Notes: generated by a model from the letters alone, not told the origin. A stretch of DNA of 64,000 nucleotides from Sulfodiicoccus acidiphilus (GCF_003967175.1 NZ_AP018553.1:496001-560000), one strand, 5' to 3'; numbered from the stretch's first letter, positions 45,870 to 55,938 are shown. Program-made: numbers and translations.

Positions 45870-47051
45870 TTAGCGCCTCTGACCAGCAGCTAGGGGTTGT
45901 GGCCTCTCCTCCCTAGGCTGGGATAGGTACTCCCTAACTAAAAGGATGGAGAACGCCACTGACACGGGTACGAGGAGAGCGAAGGCGAATCGTAGGCCGG
46001 CCAGTTCGACTATCCCCCCCAGTACTATAGGGATGAAAGACCCCACACCACTCATCAACGCCGAGTAGAAGCTGTTGGCTACGTTCCTCTCCTCCTCCGA
46101 TGGGAAGGCCCTTGACAGTAACACCAGTGACGTAGGGAAAGTTAGGCCGTGGGGGACACCCAATGCCAGCAGGGCCATAGCGTAGGCCGTGACGTTCGGA
46201 GAGAACGCTACCGCTAATAGCCCTCCAGCCGTGAGAACCGAGGAGAGTCCTATCATGGCCCACAGGTTTTTGGGAGGTCTCACAGTAAAGGCGAACCTAC
46301 TTAATAGTGATGTTCCGAAGAAGGCAGTGAAGAGGAGGGTGGCGACGGCGTAGGATTGGTGGAACTGCTCGACCGCATATATCCCACCGAAGGTGGTGAG
46401 CATACCGAAAGGTAACGAGTACATGAGGTTGTTGAACACTGCAGCCCTGAAGCCTGACGACTTCCAGACCTCCCTGTTTGTAGTCACTCGTCCTCCATAT
46501 GGTTTGAACTTGACAGTGAAGGAAGTGCCGGCCACAGTTGCGGCGAATACGGAGAAGAACAGGAAAGCTTGGAGGAGGGAGAACCGGATGAGGACCACAG
46601 ACTCTATTGAGGGACCGACTATGAGGGACAAGCTTAGGATCACGGTGTAGAAGGAGAGCATCCTCTCCCTCACTTTCCTGTCCTCGTACGACCCGGCCAC
46701 ATTTATTAAGTTTGGAGTGACCAGGCCCATGGCCAGACCTATAGCCGCGGAGAGTAGCCAGACGGTCACCGAGTTGGAGAGGTAGAACAAAGGGAACAGC
46801 ACCGCATAGGCTAAGGAGGCGTAGACGAAGGTCTTCCTCCGGGATTCCCCCCTCAATCTGGAGTTTATGATACTCCCAAGAAATGCGAAGACCGAGGAAA
46901 CGGAGGCTACAACTCCCACGACAGCACTTGAGAAGTGGAAGTCGTACCTAGCCACGAGTGGGACTGTGGTCATTAACATGTTGTTGCTTGCCCTTAGGGA
47001 GAAGGTTATAGTGAACAGGACCAGCGCGAGGTAGATTACCTTCTTGTCCAA
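45870..47051 (-). CDS. MFS transporter
   Basis: The 393-residue protein has 12 predicted membrane segments and an MFS shape with a central cytoplasmic loop near residues 185-200. Motif A is weak (NSRLRGESRRKTFVY between segments 2 and 3), which suggests a drug/metabolite exporter branch rather than sugar transport. The ATG at 47051 opens a short cytoplasmic start before helix 1. The cargo cannot be assigned. Confidence 0.8.
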   Translation of the reverse strand: MDKKVIYLALVLFTITFSLRASNNMLMTTVPLVARYDFHFSSAVVGVVASVSSVFAFLGSIINSRLRGESRRKTFVYASLAYAVLFPLFYLSNSVTVWLLSAAIGLAMGLVTPNLINVAGSYEDRKVRERMLSFYTVILSLSLIVGPSIESVVLIRFSLLQAFLFFSVFAATVAGTSFTVKFKPYGGRVTTNREVWKSSGFRAAVFNNLMYSLPFGMLTTFGGIYAVEQFHQSYAVATLLFTAFFGTSLLSRFAFTVRPPKNLWAMIGLSSVLTAGGLLAVAFSPNVTAYAMALLALGVPHGLTFPTSLVLLSRAFPSEEERNVANSFYSALMSGVGSFIPIVLGGIVELAGLRFAFALLVPVSVAFSILLVREYLSQPREERPQPLAAGQRR

Positions 47052-47143
47052 TGGAAGTCAGAAGAACGATGTGGACGAAGTGAGTTAAAGGGTTAACTGA
47101 AAGTTGATTTCTTCGAGGGCCTGCTTAACGGTCTGATTTTCTT

Positions 47144-47180
47144 GAGGTTTCACCACGTCTTATTCCACCTCTCGTCCTCA
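47144..47180. repeat. 37-bp repeat, copy 1 (shared with 55497-55533)
   Basis: This block and 55497-55533 share GAGGTTTCA at the left, TATTC in the middle and ACCTCTCGTCCTCA at the right, in the same orientation. Reverse-strand peptides around both copies look like the degraded tail of another TnpB type (for example CEDERLNTKS at the second copy). Confidence 0.5.
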
Positions 47181-47369
47181 TTCCTCTTTCCCGCCTTCCC
47201 GCACCTGGGTTAGAGGCTTCCATGTATAGATGTGTAAGAAACGTCATTTTCAGGTAAAATACACAACTGTACCCGGTAGCCCCCCTGGGTTAGGGAGTGT
47301 GGACTCCCGGCCAGAACATAGGAGTCTAATCGAACCCAATTCTCCTCACATTGCTACTCGTGATCACTG

Positions 47370-48205
47370 TAGGGTCTCCTTCTATGCATAAAGCGTGGCT
47401 CTCGAAGAAGGTTATAGGGCTGGAACTTGGTGACCCCTTGAACGGGGAGACGAGGTTTACCTACCCTTCCGTCGTAAGCTACCATGGAGCGCTCCCCTAT
47501 ATTTTCTAGCTATTGATAGCAACTTACACACTCTCGACGCTTACGACGCAGAGAAGTTCGTTACCGTCTAGCTGAAGGAGTTGTACAGCTTAAAGTGTGG
47601 AACTCAGTTGAAGAGGAGTAGGGTACACTCCTTCGCTTCCAGCCACGGTAGGGAAGGGAAAGGAGTTGGTGAGGAAGTACTATCACCGCGAAAAGAACCG
47701 CATACAGGATTACGTTTACAAGCTCGTTAACTAACTCCTAGACATGTATCCCGTGACGATATTTACCGTTGAGAAGTTGAGCAAGCAAAAACGTTCGAAG
47801 ACGCCGACGATGAGCTACCTAAGGAATACCTAGGAACGTTTGAAGGGCTATCCACAAAATTCTCAAGTACAAAGCACCACCTTAAGGGCACCACCTTAAG
47901 GTTCCCTTGAAAAGGAGGTTAACCCGTACCTCACGTCTAAGTCCTGCCCCAGATGTGGACGGGTTTCCCGAAAGGTCGGCGGGACTTTCAGGTGTGGGAG
48001 GTGTGGGTTCACACTAGATAGGCAGTTGAACGCGTCTCTTAATATCTACCTCAAGATGTGCGGGTTTCCCCACGTCCGTGAAATACCGCGGGTGTGGGTC
48101 GGGGTTACCCCGCTAAAGGGGCGGAGGGGTGTGAACGGGTTATCCCGGGACTCCGGTGAAGCCCAAGGGTTGAGGATTGATATTAAATATTATGAAATCC
48201 TATGA
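47370..48205 (+). pseudogene. tnpB: tnpB remnant of a second type, multiply broken
   Basis: A RuvC-I-like IDSNLHTLDAYDAEKFVTV segment near 47510 is followed by a stop. The C-terminal part from about 47900 is in one frame: a VNPYLTSKSCPRCGRV zinc ribbon, FRCGRCGFTLDRQLNASLNIYLKMCGFP and a tail to a TGA at 48203. These are TnpB motifs of Sulfolobus IS605-type elements. Several stops and frame changes disrupt the middle. The zinc-ribbon wording differs from the relic at 33480, so it is a separate element type. No right-end motif like GAAGCAGGAAATCCCC is seen nearby. Confidence 0.75.
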
Positions 48206-48840
48206 AGCCCAAACCCCAGGCTTACCTGGTTTGGCTCTGGTAACCTCGTAGTCACTAGGACCACCGCGAAGGAGAGGACCGCGAGGCCCACCACGGTAGG
48301 GATCATCCAGGCCCTGGATATTATCAATGGAAAAAGGAAAGTCATGGACATCGCACCGAGTCTGTCGGCCATCACCGTGGATCCCTGAGTGAAGGCCCTA
48401 ATCTTTCCACGGAATCGATGCTAACCCTCCAGAAACCCTCCGGTACTCCAGAACTCAGTTGACTGAATGCCGTGCGCCGTTAAGGCAGCAGGAACAGGAT
48501 GACTTCCGTCTTTCTCAGAAGTAGGGCAAAGAACAGTATGAGGGTAACAATCTAGGCGGAGCCCAAAGCCAGTAACACCCTTCTTCCCAACTCGTCGTTG
48601 AGAGCAGCTCTCACCAAGTTCCACGGCCGAGCGAAGAGATCGAGAACGAGGATTTCGAAAATCAAACCGATTATCCCTAGCTCCTCGGTTATCACAATAC
48701 CAAAACATTCCCAGATTGTGCGTCCACATCCAAGAGATACCAGGTGAGGGAGGACGGAACCAGTGTGGATAACATGGAAGAGGACGGCAACCCTCAATGG
48801 GGATGTTGGGAAGCAGGATTGGACGAGGTCCCTCAATGTT
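48190..48840 (-). pseudogene. Decayed MFS transporter fragments
   Basis: Short reverse-strand frames keep membrane-helix character. The last frame reads SMTFLFPLIISRAWMIPTVVGLAVLSFAVVL, then TTRLPEP, like the C-terminus of MFS permeases. Stops separate it from upstream hydrophobic pieces (48836-48552). It converges with the tnpB relic. Confidence 0.4.
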
Positions 48841-49061
48841 ACTTGATTGGTTTCGTCAGTGTCTCCCCACCGAGGGAGAATGGAAGTTCCCTAGTATAAT
48901 CGGGATATCTGTAGTGTTGGAGGATTTTGAACAAATACCGTTGCCTAGTTGACGAGTTTTCATCAATTCTCCTCATTTAACTGAAAATTTTTTCATCCCA
49001 TGGGTAAGAGTAGTCCACTCCTCGTTCCTTCATATAGACGGAGCTAGGGACCTCCTGGTCG

Positions 49062-49492
49062 CTAGCTCTCCAGCTTTCCCTTCAGACATTGAAAGAGCTC
49101 GTCCACTATCTTATTTGCAACCCCCTCCATCATTCTGGACCCGACAGAAGCCAGTACCCCTCCAACCTTCACGTCGGCCGCCCACTTGAGCTCCAGTGGA
49201 GTTCCGTCGTTCAGCTCTACGCGAGCCGTCAGGTCCGCGTTGCTTGACATCCCTGTTCCCCTAGCATTTATGGTCACCGACTTTCCCTCGATCACCTCCG
49301 AGTACTTCATGGTCGCCTTGAAGTCGCCCTTGATCGGTCCGACTCCCAGTCTCAAAGAGATCTTGTATCCGTCTCCCTCCTTATTAATGGAGTTCAGTCC
49401 TGGAAAACAGGAGGCCACCTTCTCGGGGAAGTTAGGAACTCCCACACCTTCTCTTTCGGGGAGTTGACCTTGAAACTACCTTGGAACTGCAT
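49062..49492 (-). pseudogene. Second CoxG-like SRPBCC protein, frameshifted near its N-terminus
   Basis: The first ~22 residues (MQFQGSFKVNSPKEKVWEFLTS from ATG 49492) are typical CoxG. They lie in a different frame from the rest (PEKVASCFPGL... to LKGKLES). The two join if one base is added to the GGGG run at 49425-49428 (+ strand; C on the coding strand), giving 143 residues. A reverse-strand TATA box near 49514-49520 fits ATG 49492. It would be a ligand-binding or membrane-recruitment protein like the one at 38273. Confidence 0.75.
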
Positions 49493-49531
49493 AGTGCCCA
49501 CTTCCGTCCAAAGTTAATAAGAAATGTGGGA

Positions 49532-51418
49532 TCATGAACTCCTCTTAGATGGGGGTAAGGTGATTATAAGGACGAAAGACATTAGGAGCGCCAATAGGGC
49601 CACAGGAACTCTGTAAAACTTGTAAGAGAACCAATGGTACAGCCTCAGGCCAAGCTGATATAGAATGGTGTTGGGTACGCGGTAGTTATCGAAGCTGAGG
49701 TTCTGGGACAACCTGAAGTTATTTCCCCCTCCCGAGTAAGTTAAGGTTACTGGAAGAGTGTAATTTGCCACACCTCCGGAAACTATGAAGACCTCTTGTA
49801 TGTATGAGCCTGGCTGAAGGGTTCCCAAGTTCACCGATACTGGGAAAACGTAGAGTTCGTTGAGTGGATAGAGAGTGACGTAGACGTCCTGTGCACTTCC
49901 GTTGCCCACGTTGGTGACAGTGAGGACAAGGTCTCCAGTTACTCTACCCTGCTGCTCCACCAGGTCAGTGAAGTTGTAAGCTATAGTTAGACGAGGTATA
50001 AAGATGGGTGACACTACAGCAGGCGATCTTTCGATGCTCTCGTTGAGGTTCTCCGTATAGGTGACGTTAAAAACGTCGTAGCTTATGTTCATTGAAAGTC
50101 TGATTCTACCCGTTAAAGGATCGAGGGATACGTTCCACTCCACTGGTTTGTTGGAGGAGACCTGATTCAATTCGATATCCTGGGTGGACAGTTTAGACGT
50201 TCCATTGGTAGCAGCCAGTTCTATCGAAACGTTCTTAACGGAGACGTTCAAGGAATCAATTATGGTGACGTTTACAGTGGTGGCAGAGGTTTGTACGCTC
50301 CCTGGTTCTACGATAACGGCGGGATCCGAGGAAGGTGTAGTTATTGGAATGGAGAGGTCTGCCAGAGTCAAGTTCTCTACACCCAATGGTGAAGTGTACA
50401 CTTCTCTTATTGATAGTAGTACGTGAGAGCCTAGCACGAGGGTCGGAACAGCCGAAAGGTTCAGAGTCTCATTTAGGTCCAGGACGTCTCCACTCTCCCA
50501 TTGTCCTACGTAGACAGTGAAAGGATATACTTTTCCAACCGAACTCGAGAACAACAAATATGTTTGATTAGTCGTGAAGGGTAAGACGTTAGTGAGCGTT
50601 AGGTCCAGCACGTTTACAGTAGAGTAAACTGCGTAGTTGGGGGAGGTGAGGACGTTTAGGCCGTTGAGGAAGTCCAGCAGTTGTGGGGTAATTCCCAGGT
50701 CGAAAGGTGCAGAGTAATTAGCGAAGAGACCATAGGGGGTATCGTAACTTAGAGCCAGTACCGAGTCTAACGAGGTGAGCTGAGGAGGTACGAATACTTC
50801 CACCCGAGCTTCATATGTCTGTCCAGGCCGCAGGAATTGGAGAACTAGCGGAGAGAGTTCATACCTCTCCACATTAAGCGTTATATCTGAAACGTTTGAG
50901 CTTCCGACGTTACTTACCTCCACAGTCAGGTTATGAAATCCTGGATCCACAACGTCGTTCAGAACTTTGGCCTTCACCTCTGGGAAACCGTAGAATGGCA
51001 GTGTCACTACAGTACGATTGTAGAAGGTCCCGTTCTCGGCGGTTAGCCAGGACAAGCTCACTGGGAATGAGAGGGGCCCTTTGACGTTGTCTGTTAATAC
51101 AACTGAGAAGTTGAACTTCAGGACACCGTTCCCAGAACTAACAGGGAAGACAGTGTAAACCACATTTCCACCACTCACGTTTGATACACCCTGAGGTAGT
51201 AGAATCTGGACTTCAACGGCAAAACTGTCAACACTCTCGGCGTAAACGAGGGAAAATTGAATCTGAGTAGTTCCTGTCTCCCTCGGAACCGATGCCCAAG
51301 AGATAGAAGGACTAAAGGATATAAATGTCCTACTAACGTAACTGTTAGATAGTCCTCCGGAGACTGCTAGTACTAAGGCTAACAGAAGTATAATTCTAAC
51401 GACCTTAATTTTTAACAC
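49532..51418 (-). CDS. Large secreted/anchored beta-domain protein
   Basis: The 628-residue protein has an N-terminal signal/anchor helix (KVVRIILLLALVLAVSGG), a long Ser/Thr/Asn-rich extracellular part with many N-x-S/T sites, several repeats of CARDB/Ig-like beta domains (for example HNLTVEVSNVGSSNVSDITL and DLVLTVTNVGNGSAQDVYVTL), and a C-terminal membrane helix (VPVALLALLMSFVLIITL) with a short basic tail. It is probably a cell-surface or S-layer-associated glycoprotein of the thermoacidophile envelope. GTG 51418 is 26 nt after a TATA box (reverse strand ACTTAAATATGG). Confidence 0.82.
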   Translation of the reverse strand: MLKIKVVRIILLLALVLAVSGGLSNSYVSRTFISFSPSISWASVPRETGTTQIQFSLVYAESVDSFAVEVQILLPQGVSNVSGGNVVYTVFPVSSGNGVLKFNFSVVLTDNVKGPLSFPVSLSWLTAENGTFYNRTVVTLPFYGFPEVKAKVLNDVVDPGFHNLTVEVSNVGSSNVSDITLNVERYELSPLVLQFLRPGQTYEARVEVFVPPQLTSLDSVLALSYDTPYGLFANYSAPFDLGITPQLLDFLNGLNVLTSPNYAVYSTVNVLDLTLTNVLPFTTNQTYLLFSSSVGKVYPFTVYVGQWESGDVLDLNETLNLSAVPTLVLGSHVLLSIREVYTSPLGVENLTLADLSIPITTPSSDPAVIVEPGSVQTSATTVNVTIIDSLNVSVKNVSIELAATNGTSKLSTQDIELNQVSSNKPVEWNVSLDPLTGRIRLSMNISYDVFNVTYTENLNESIERSPAVVSPIFIPRLTIAYNFTDLVEQQGRVTGDLVLTVTNVGNGSAQDVYVTLYPLNELYVFPVSVNLGTLQPGSYIQEVFIVSGGVANYTLPVTLTYSGGGNNFRLSQNLSFDNYRVPNTILYQLGLRLYHWFSYKFYRVPVALLALLMSFVLIITLPPSKRSS

Positions 51419-52117
51419 AATGTCAGCCCCACTCTTCCATATTTAAGTAATTGGATACTAATGATGGGGGATTTCTATACAGGAATTAAAAGATCCTACG
51501 TCTGAAATAGCATGTTTTTCTACTCAATAACTATTCCCGACAAATGGATCCCATAAACGGGACGTATTCGGTTCTCTATATCAGCTCGATCTTTAGTTCA
51601 CATAAGAGGGTTCTAAGCTGAGTGTAAAATTCAGTGCTTCTGTACTTTCTGACGCTCTCTTTTGCCATTGAAGTACCTCCCAAGGAGTTCCCGTCATTTT
51701 TTCGAGTTGACGTCCCTGCCTGGCAGTTGGATATACCTCCGAATGTTCCTACTGGTGGGTTAGGACCCGTTGACAATAGGGAATCCGTCGACTTTCTTCG
51801 GATATCTCGACAGACGCACTTATGCTCTCCCTCTATATTCACGGAAGGCGAATATCAGATGAAGGTACTCCCTCAGAGAGGTTTGACCTCCCCAGCCTCC
51901 ACGTCTATCACCTCCATCGACGAGTCATCGCAATCGCTAGTTCATTCCGGTCCAATTGATCTTTTTTACTCTTTAATCTTCCAACATTCGGTTGTTAATA
52001 CAGCTACCCCTCTTATATGTTGAAGTTGCGGTGCCTCAAACATTTTGATTATCCTGTATAGAAAAAGTGAACAAGAAAATCATAGCTCCTTATATGGTCT
52101 CTCATTCATGCTAACCG
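51419..52117. other. 700-bp gap with a possible small peptide gene
   Basis: It holds the promoters of both flanking genes. A 30-codon reverse ORF with a strong ribosome site is listed at 51576. Reverse-strand peptides further right (near 51880-51920, MEVIDVEAGEVKPL) look partly coherent but are broken. Confidence 0.4.
51576..51668 (-). CDS. Possible 30-residue basic peptide
   Basis: ATG 51668 is preceded by GGGAGGT with about 6 nt spacing, an excellent anti-SD match in a genome where many starts are leaderless. The peptide begins MAKESVRKYRSTEFYTQLRT and is basic. I recognise no family. It may also be the tail of a decayed longer frame. Confidence 0.3.
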   Translation of the reverse strand: MAKESVRKYRSTEFYTQLRTLLCELKIELI

Positions 52118-52819
52118 GTGGAAGGAGACGTTCTAGGGAACGACGCGCTTAAAGCCGTGGCGAGCAAGTATTTGCGCCGATGCAAGGAATGTGGAGCAAT
52201 AAACTTCAAAGAGGCGAAATTCTGTAGCTCTTGCGGAGCACCACTCCTCAGAGCGAAGAAGCCCGCTAAGGAGCTGCTCCTACTGAGATATTTTGTAGGA
52301 TTGATTAAGAACATTGAAGAATATCCCAAGATACATGATGGGAGAAGGGAAGTCGTAATGTATGGAATACCTGTGGACTACGTCCTTCGAACTGAGAGGG
52401 GGACTTACGCTTACTTCGTCGCAGTAGAGCCAGAGGATCTTGAAGATGTCGTAAGCAGAGCGAGTACTCTTAGTTACCATGATCAAAAGATCGACATCGT
52501 TTTAATTTTGGGTTTCAAAATAGAAGAGCGACTTAGGGAAAAATTAACTTACGAGCTTAAGAGAGTACGAATAATGGGACTCCTCCCTGAGGAGTCAGAA
52601 AAGTTGAAGCCACAGGCAGGGAGACCTATTGGAAAAACGACAATTAGAAAAGTCAGGTTAGGTGACGCGTTCTTAATTTCAATTGGATCCCTCTTACTCG
52701 CCGCCTCGTTCACCTTTGGGGGTACAGTTGTTGACTACTCCTCTTTCGTGTTAGGCTCTATTATTCTATTGGCGGATGGTCTCATTTTGAGGTCTAGACT
52801 CAACTCTCCACAAGAGTGA
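52118..52819 (+). CDS. Zinc-ribbon membrane protein, unknown function
   Basis: The 233-residue protein has an N-terminal zinc ribbon (CKECGAINFKEAKFCSSCGA, four cysteines), a middle soluble alpha/beta region of about 130 residues and two C-terminal membrane helices (FLISIGSLLLAASFTFGG, SFVLGSIILLADGLIL). GTG 52118 lies 26 nt after a TTATATG TATA box (52090-52096). The layout suggests a membrane-anchored sensor or adaptor. I cannot name the family. Confidence 0.7.
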   Translation: MEGDVLGNDALKAVASKYLRRCKECGAINFKEAKFCSSCGAPLLRAKKPAKELLLLRYFVGLIKNIEEYPKIHDGRREVVMYGIPVDYVLRTERGTYAYFVAVEPEDLEDVVSRASTLSYHDQKIDIVLILGFKIEERLREKLTYELKRVRIMGLLPEESEKLKPQAGRPIGKTTIRKVRLGDAFLISIGSLLLAASFTFGGTVVDYSSFVLGSIILLADGLILRSRLNSPQE

Positions 52820-53202
52820 GAATTGAACCTAATTCCTTGGACAAGACTTCTGTGAACTACTCCCACGGACGGGTCTTTCACTTCACGGCCCTACCTTGCC
52901 CAATAGGTAGGGAACTACATGCGCTCTGAGGACAGTCCCAATTCTGATACGGAACCCATTGGTGCCCATGGAGGGCCGTCGGCCACAATGGAGGCGCACC
53001 TTGCTGACCCTCGCCTGGACATCTCTGCCACTCACCCTGTCTACGACCTTCACGGTGGACTCCCTGAGGGGAAATTTAAATGAGGAACCACCTCACTACG
53101 GTCATCCGTTCCCTCAACATTATTGAAAAATATTATAGATAGATTCAACTCCGCCGAAAATCCTGATTAGAATTCTGTTCTTCAGATGATAGGTAACACA
53201 CT

Positions 53203-53231
53203 TTCTACAACTTATAGGGAAAGTTGTAGAA
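53203..53231. repeat. Perfect 11-bp inverted repeat (hairpin)
   Basis: TTCTACAACTT (53203-53213) and AAGTTGTAGAA (53221-53231) pair perfectly around ATAGGGA. It lies 170 bp before the glycosyltransferase start, outside any gene. It may be an operator, a terminator-like structure or part of a small RNA. Confidence 0.5.
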
Positions 53232-53369
53232 GACTTATGTAACTCAACTTACGCGGGCATCACAAATCACTGAGTCCCTCAATGCAAATTAAGGTTGAAA
53301 ATTTTTGTACTCTTTTCAGAAAGGCGAAGTAGAAAAAGCCATACCGCCTTCATTAAATTTCTATTGAAG

Positions 53370-53378
53370 TATTTAAAC
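53370..53378 (+). promoter_or_regulatory. TATA box of the glycosyltransferase gene
   Basis: TATTTAAAC-like sequence lies 26 nt before ATG 53400 and selects that codon over the upstream ATG at 53295. Confidence 0.55.
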
Positions 53379-53399
53379 TGTGGTGGTAGTGGCACGCTA

Positions 53400-54653
53400 A
53401 TGATATTTGAGATACTGGAACTGTTTTACATGATAGAAAACAACGTGTTTGTGTATTGGCCGATCCATTTCCTCTTCTTCCTAGTCGCGGCCACCATAAT
53501 AAGGGGGGCCTTAAGCAGGAGATATAAGCCATACTCGACTGGTTTAGATAGAAAGAACGTTAAAGTCACAGTTCTCATTCCCGAGTTCAACGAGGAAATA
53601 GAGATCTTCGAGCGATGCATAAAGAGTGCAGTCGCTAATCGACCCGACGAAATTATAGTTATATATGATGATGGAAGGAAAGAAATAGAACAGATAGCGA
53701 GGAAGTATGGAGCTAAGACTGTTAATACACTCGTGTTCAGTTCGACCGAGAAGCTCGGAAAGAGGGCTTCACTTGCCCTAGGTTGGTTGATGGCTAAGGG
53801 TGACATAGTTGTCCAACTGGATAGCGATACGGTAATGAAGCCACACACAATCGAGGAACTAGTAAAGCCGTTCTCAGATCCCAAGGTAGTAGGGGTTCAG
53901 GGACATCCGCAGCTCTTTAGGACTGGTGAGCGTATTCCTTATCTCTTCGGCCAAATAATAGAGCTGTCTAGAGACGTGGTTTCTCGGTTCTTGAATGGAG
54001 AAATGATCGTTATTGATGGCAAGATAGCGGCTTATAGGAGGGAATTCTTAGTGAAGCATGCGAACGACTTTCTGACGGAAGCGTGGGACGGAAGGAAGAT
54101 TGCCCTTGCTGACGACAGAGCACTGACCTTCTTAGCTAACATCGAGGGTCATAGGACCGTCTATCAATCAACGGCCGAGGCCATGTCTGCGGCCCAACCC
54201 ACTCTAGTCAAGTTCATTTACCAACAGCTCAGATGGGCCAGGAGCGGTTACTTATACCTCATCAAGGACTTGAAATCCGGCCTCTTCTTTAGGTCGACAA
54301 GGAAATACAGGTTCCAAATGTTGATGTATCTGCTAGCTCCTATTTCGTTCACAGCGGCATGGATGCAGACGGTCATAGCTAACGTCCATGTGGTTGGAGA
54401 AGTGGGATCCTTCCTAGAGGCGGCCCTCACATACAACCTGCCAGTAACCGCCGTTTCTGTGGTGGTATTCGTTTTCGGTATTGTTCTTACTACTCAGTTT
54501 AGCCTTAGAGGAATGGGAGTGAGCACGAGATCCCTACACATCAACCTTCTGGAGTACATAGCGATGGGTCTACTGGGTTTGTTCGTGATTTATCCGTTGT
54601 TCATTTACTCTATGCTGACTTACAAGAACGTGACGCAGTGGTTGACGAGATGA
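53400..54653 (+). CDS. Processive family-2 glycosyltransferase (hyaluronan/cellulose synthase-like)
   Basis: From ATG 53400 the protein has 417 residues: one N-terminal membrane helix, a GT-A catalytic domain and a cluster of three or four C-terminal helices. Catalytic motifs are visible: VTVLIPEFNEE, VIYDDG, VQLDSDT (DxD), DDRALTFL and the QQLRW (QxxRW) motif of processive synthases. It probably polymerises and exports a surface polysaccharide. The N-terminal extension from 53295 is not needed because the TATA box fits 53400. Confidence 0.88.
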   Translation: MIFEILELFYMIENNVFVYWPIHFLFFLVAATIIRGALSRRYKPYSTGLDRKNVKVTVLIPEFNEEIEIFERCIKSAVANRPDEIIVIYDDGRKEIEQIARKYGAKTVNTLVFSSTEKLGKRASLALGWLMAKGDIVVQLDSDTVMKPHTIEELVKPFSDPKVVGVQGHPQLFRTGERIPYLFGQIIELSRDVVSRFLNGEMIVIDGKIAAYRREFLVKHANDFLTEAWDGRKIALADDRALTFLANIEGHRTVYQSTAEAMSAAQPTLVKFIYQQLRWARSGYLYLIKDLKSGLFFRSTRKYRFQMLMYLLAPISFTAAWMQTVIANVHVVGEVGSFLEAALTYNLPVTAVSVVVFVFGIVLTTQFSLRGMGVSTRSLHINLLEYIAMGLLGLFVIYPLFIYSMLTYKNVTQWLTR

Positions 54654-54862
54654 AAATGTAGTGGAGGGTTATCAAACTACTTTTCTTACACTATCCTTAG
54701 CCTAATGAAGATCAGTTTCAATGCATCTACACTAACTAGGAGGGGAAGTCTCTTCTTCTAGATATTTGTACACAGATAACACGTCTTAATTTCCCTTCAG
54801 TTTTTATAAAAAACCTCGTTGCTGTCCATAGCCAGTTAAATTTCTTAGGTAGAAAGGAGCGC

Positions 54863-55156
54863 ATGGCACCCGGTGTGAATGGGAAGAGAGATAAATATGA
54901 AATAGTTTACGACATTTTACAGGTTTGTAAGGGTGGTGCGAAGAAAACCAAGCTCATGTACGGGGCGAACCTCAGTTTCGAGCTCCAGAAGCGATATACG
55001 GAACTCTTGATCAAGAAGGGGTTGCTAATGAAGCAAGACGAAATGTACTACATAACGAAGAAGGGAAGTGATATACTGCAGGTACTTCAGAGGTACAAGG
55101 AGAAGAAAAAGGACTTCGAGGATGCCCTAACTAAACTAAAGAACTTCGAAATCTAG
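54863..55156 (+). CDS. Sso10a-like winged-helix DNA-binding protein
   Basis: The 97-residue protein has a winged helix (YEIVYDILQVCKGGAKKTKLMYGANLSFE, then KGLLMKQDEMYYITKKG) followed by an amphipathic coiled-coil helix (LQRYKEKKKDFEDALTKL). This matches the Sso10a dimer type, abundant architectural or regulatory proteins in Sulfolobales. ATG 54863 is preceded by AGTTAAATTT (about 54834-54843) and by GGAG at 54857-54860. Two relatives are at 59713 and 60009. Confidence 0.82.
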   Translation: MAPGVNGKRDKYEIVYDILQVCKGGAKKTKLMYGANLSFELQKRYTELLIKKGLLMKQDEMYYITKKGSDILQVLQRYKEKKKDFEDALTKLKNFEI

Positions 55157-55496
55157 TTCCCCTATTTCAGCTGAGACCCCGTCTGCTTTACCTCTACCAC
55201 CCACCTGTGCACCTTTAACTCTTGCCGATTCACGATTTCCTGAAAAGACCTTCACGAACTCAGTAGGCGATCCTAACTTGGCTTACCTTATGCTCCTCGG
55301 CTACGACCTCACCTATGTGCATCCGCCCTTATCCTCCCTGAGCCCTAAAAATTGGAGAAGGAACACTCACATCAACTCCTTCGAAGTCTAGATACTAGGG
55401 AATTCAATACAAATTTATTAACATCGAAGATTTATCAACATCGAAGAGTCTCTCTTTTACTAACGGGGAATGTTCGACGTGGGTCGAACTTTCATT

Positions 55497-55533
55497 GAGG
55501 TTTCATGATTTTGTATTCAACCTCTCGTCCTCA
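55497..55533. repeat. 37-bp repeat, copy 2 (shared with 47144-47180)
   Basis: It shares GAGGTTTCA, TATTC and ACCTCTCGTCCTCA with copy 1. The reverse strand around it reads like a degraded TnpB tail. Confidence 0.5.
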
Positions 55534-55938
55534 CACCCCCTTATTTCCCTCCCCTTGCCGTCTACGGTATTGACTCCCTTCGAGAACATTGGGAGTTTCA
55601 TTGGGTGCCTTCCTGCACCTCACACTGCTCATAGACTTTATTGTGATACTCTCTTATTAAGTGTTAATATGAAAATTTAAAAATTTATAATAATTAATAA
55701 TAGAACATCTAAATTACATTTCACTCAAAATATCTTCAACAGGGTGTGACAAGTACGGAGACCCAAAATATGCAATATACGTTCCCAAAAGTGTTCACGA
55801 AAAAGTTAAGGGAATGTTAGACAGAGAGGTGATCGCGATTCCTGTCTTACCAGATGAGGAGTAAACTAATAGCGTCTGGTGAAGCACTCGACAACTTCCG
55901 ATTCGTTACGATAAACGGTAAGGTAATTTTTAACTTAA

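Larger units (their letters stand above)
52820..53399. other. 580-bp gap with a strong hairpin
   Basis: It contains the 11-bp hairpin at 53203-53231 and the TATA box of the glycosyltransferase (53370-53378). No gene is recognised. Confidence 0.45.

Noticed and set aside
53295-53399. Longer N-terminus for the glycosyltransferase (ATG 53295)
   Set aside because: A TATA box lies exactly 26 nt before ATG 53400, and the upstream residues have no counterpart in the family.
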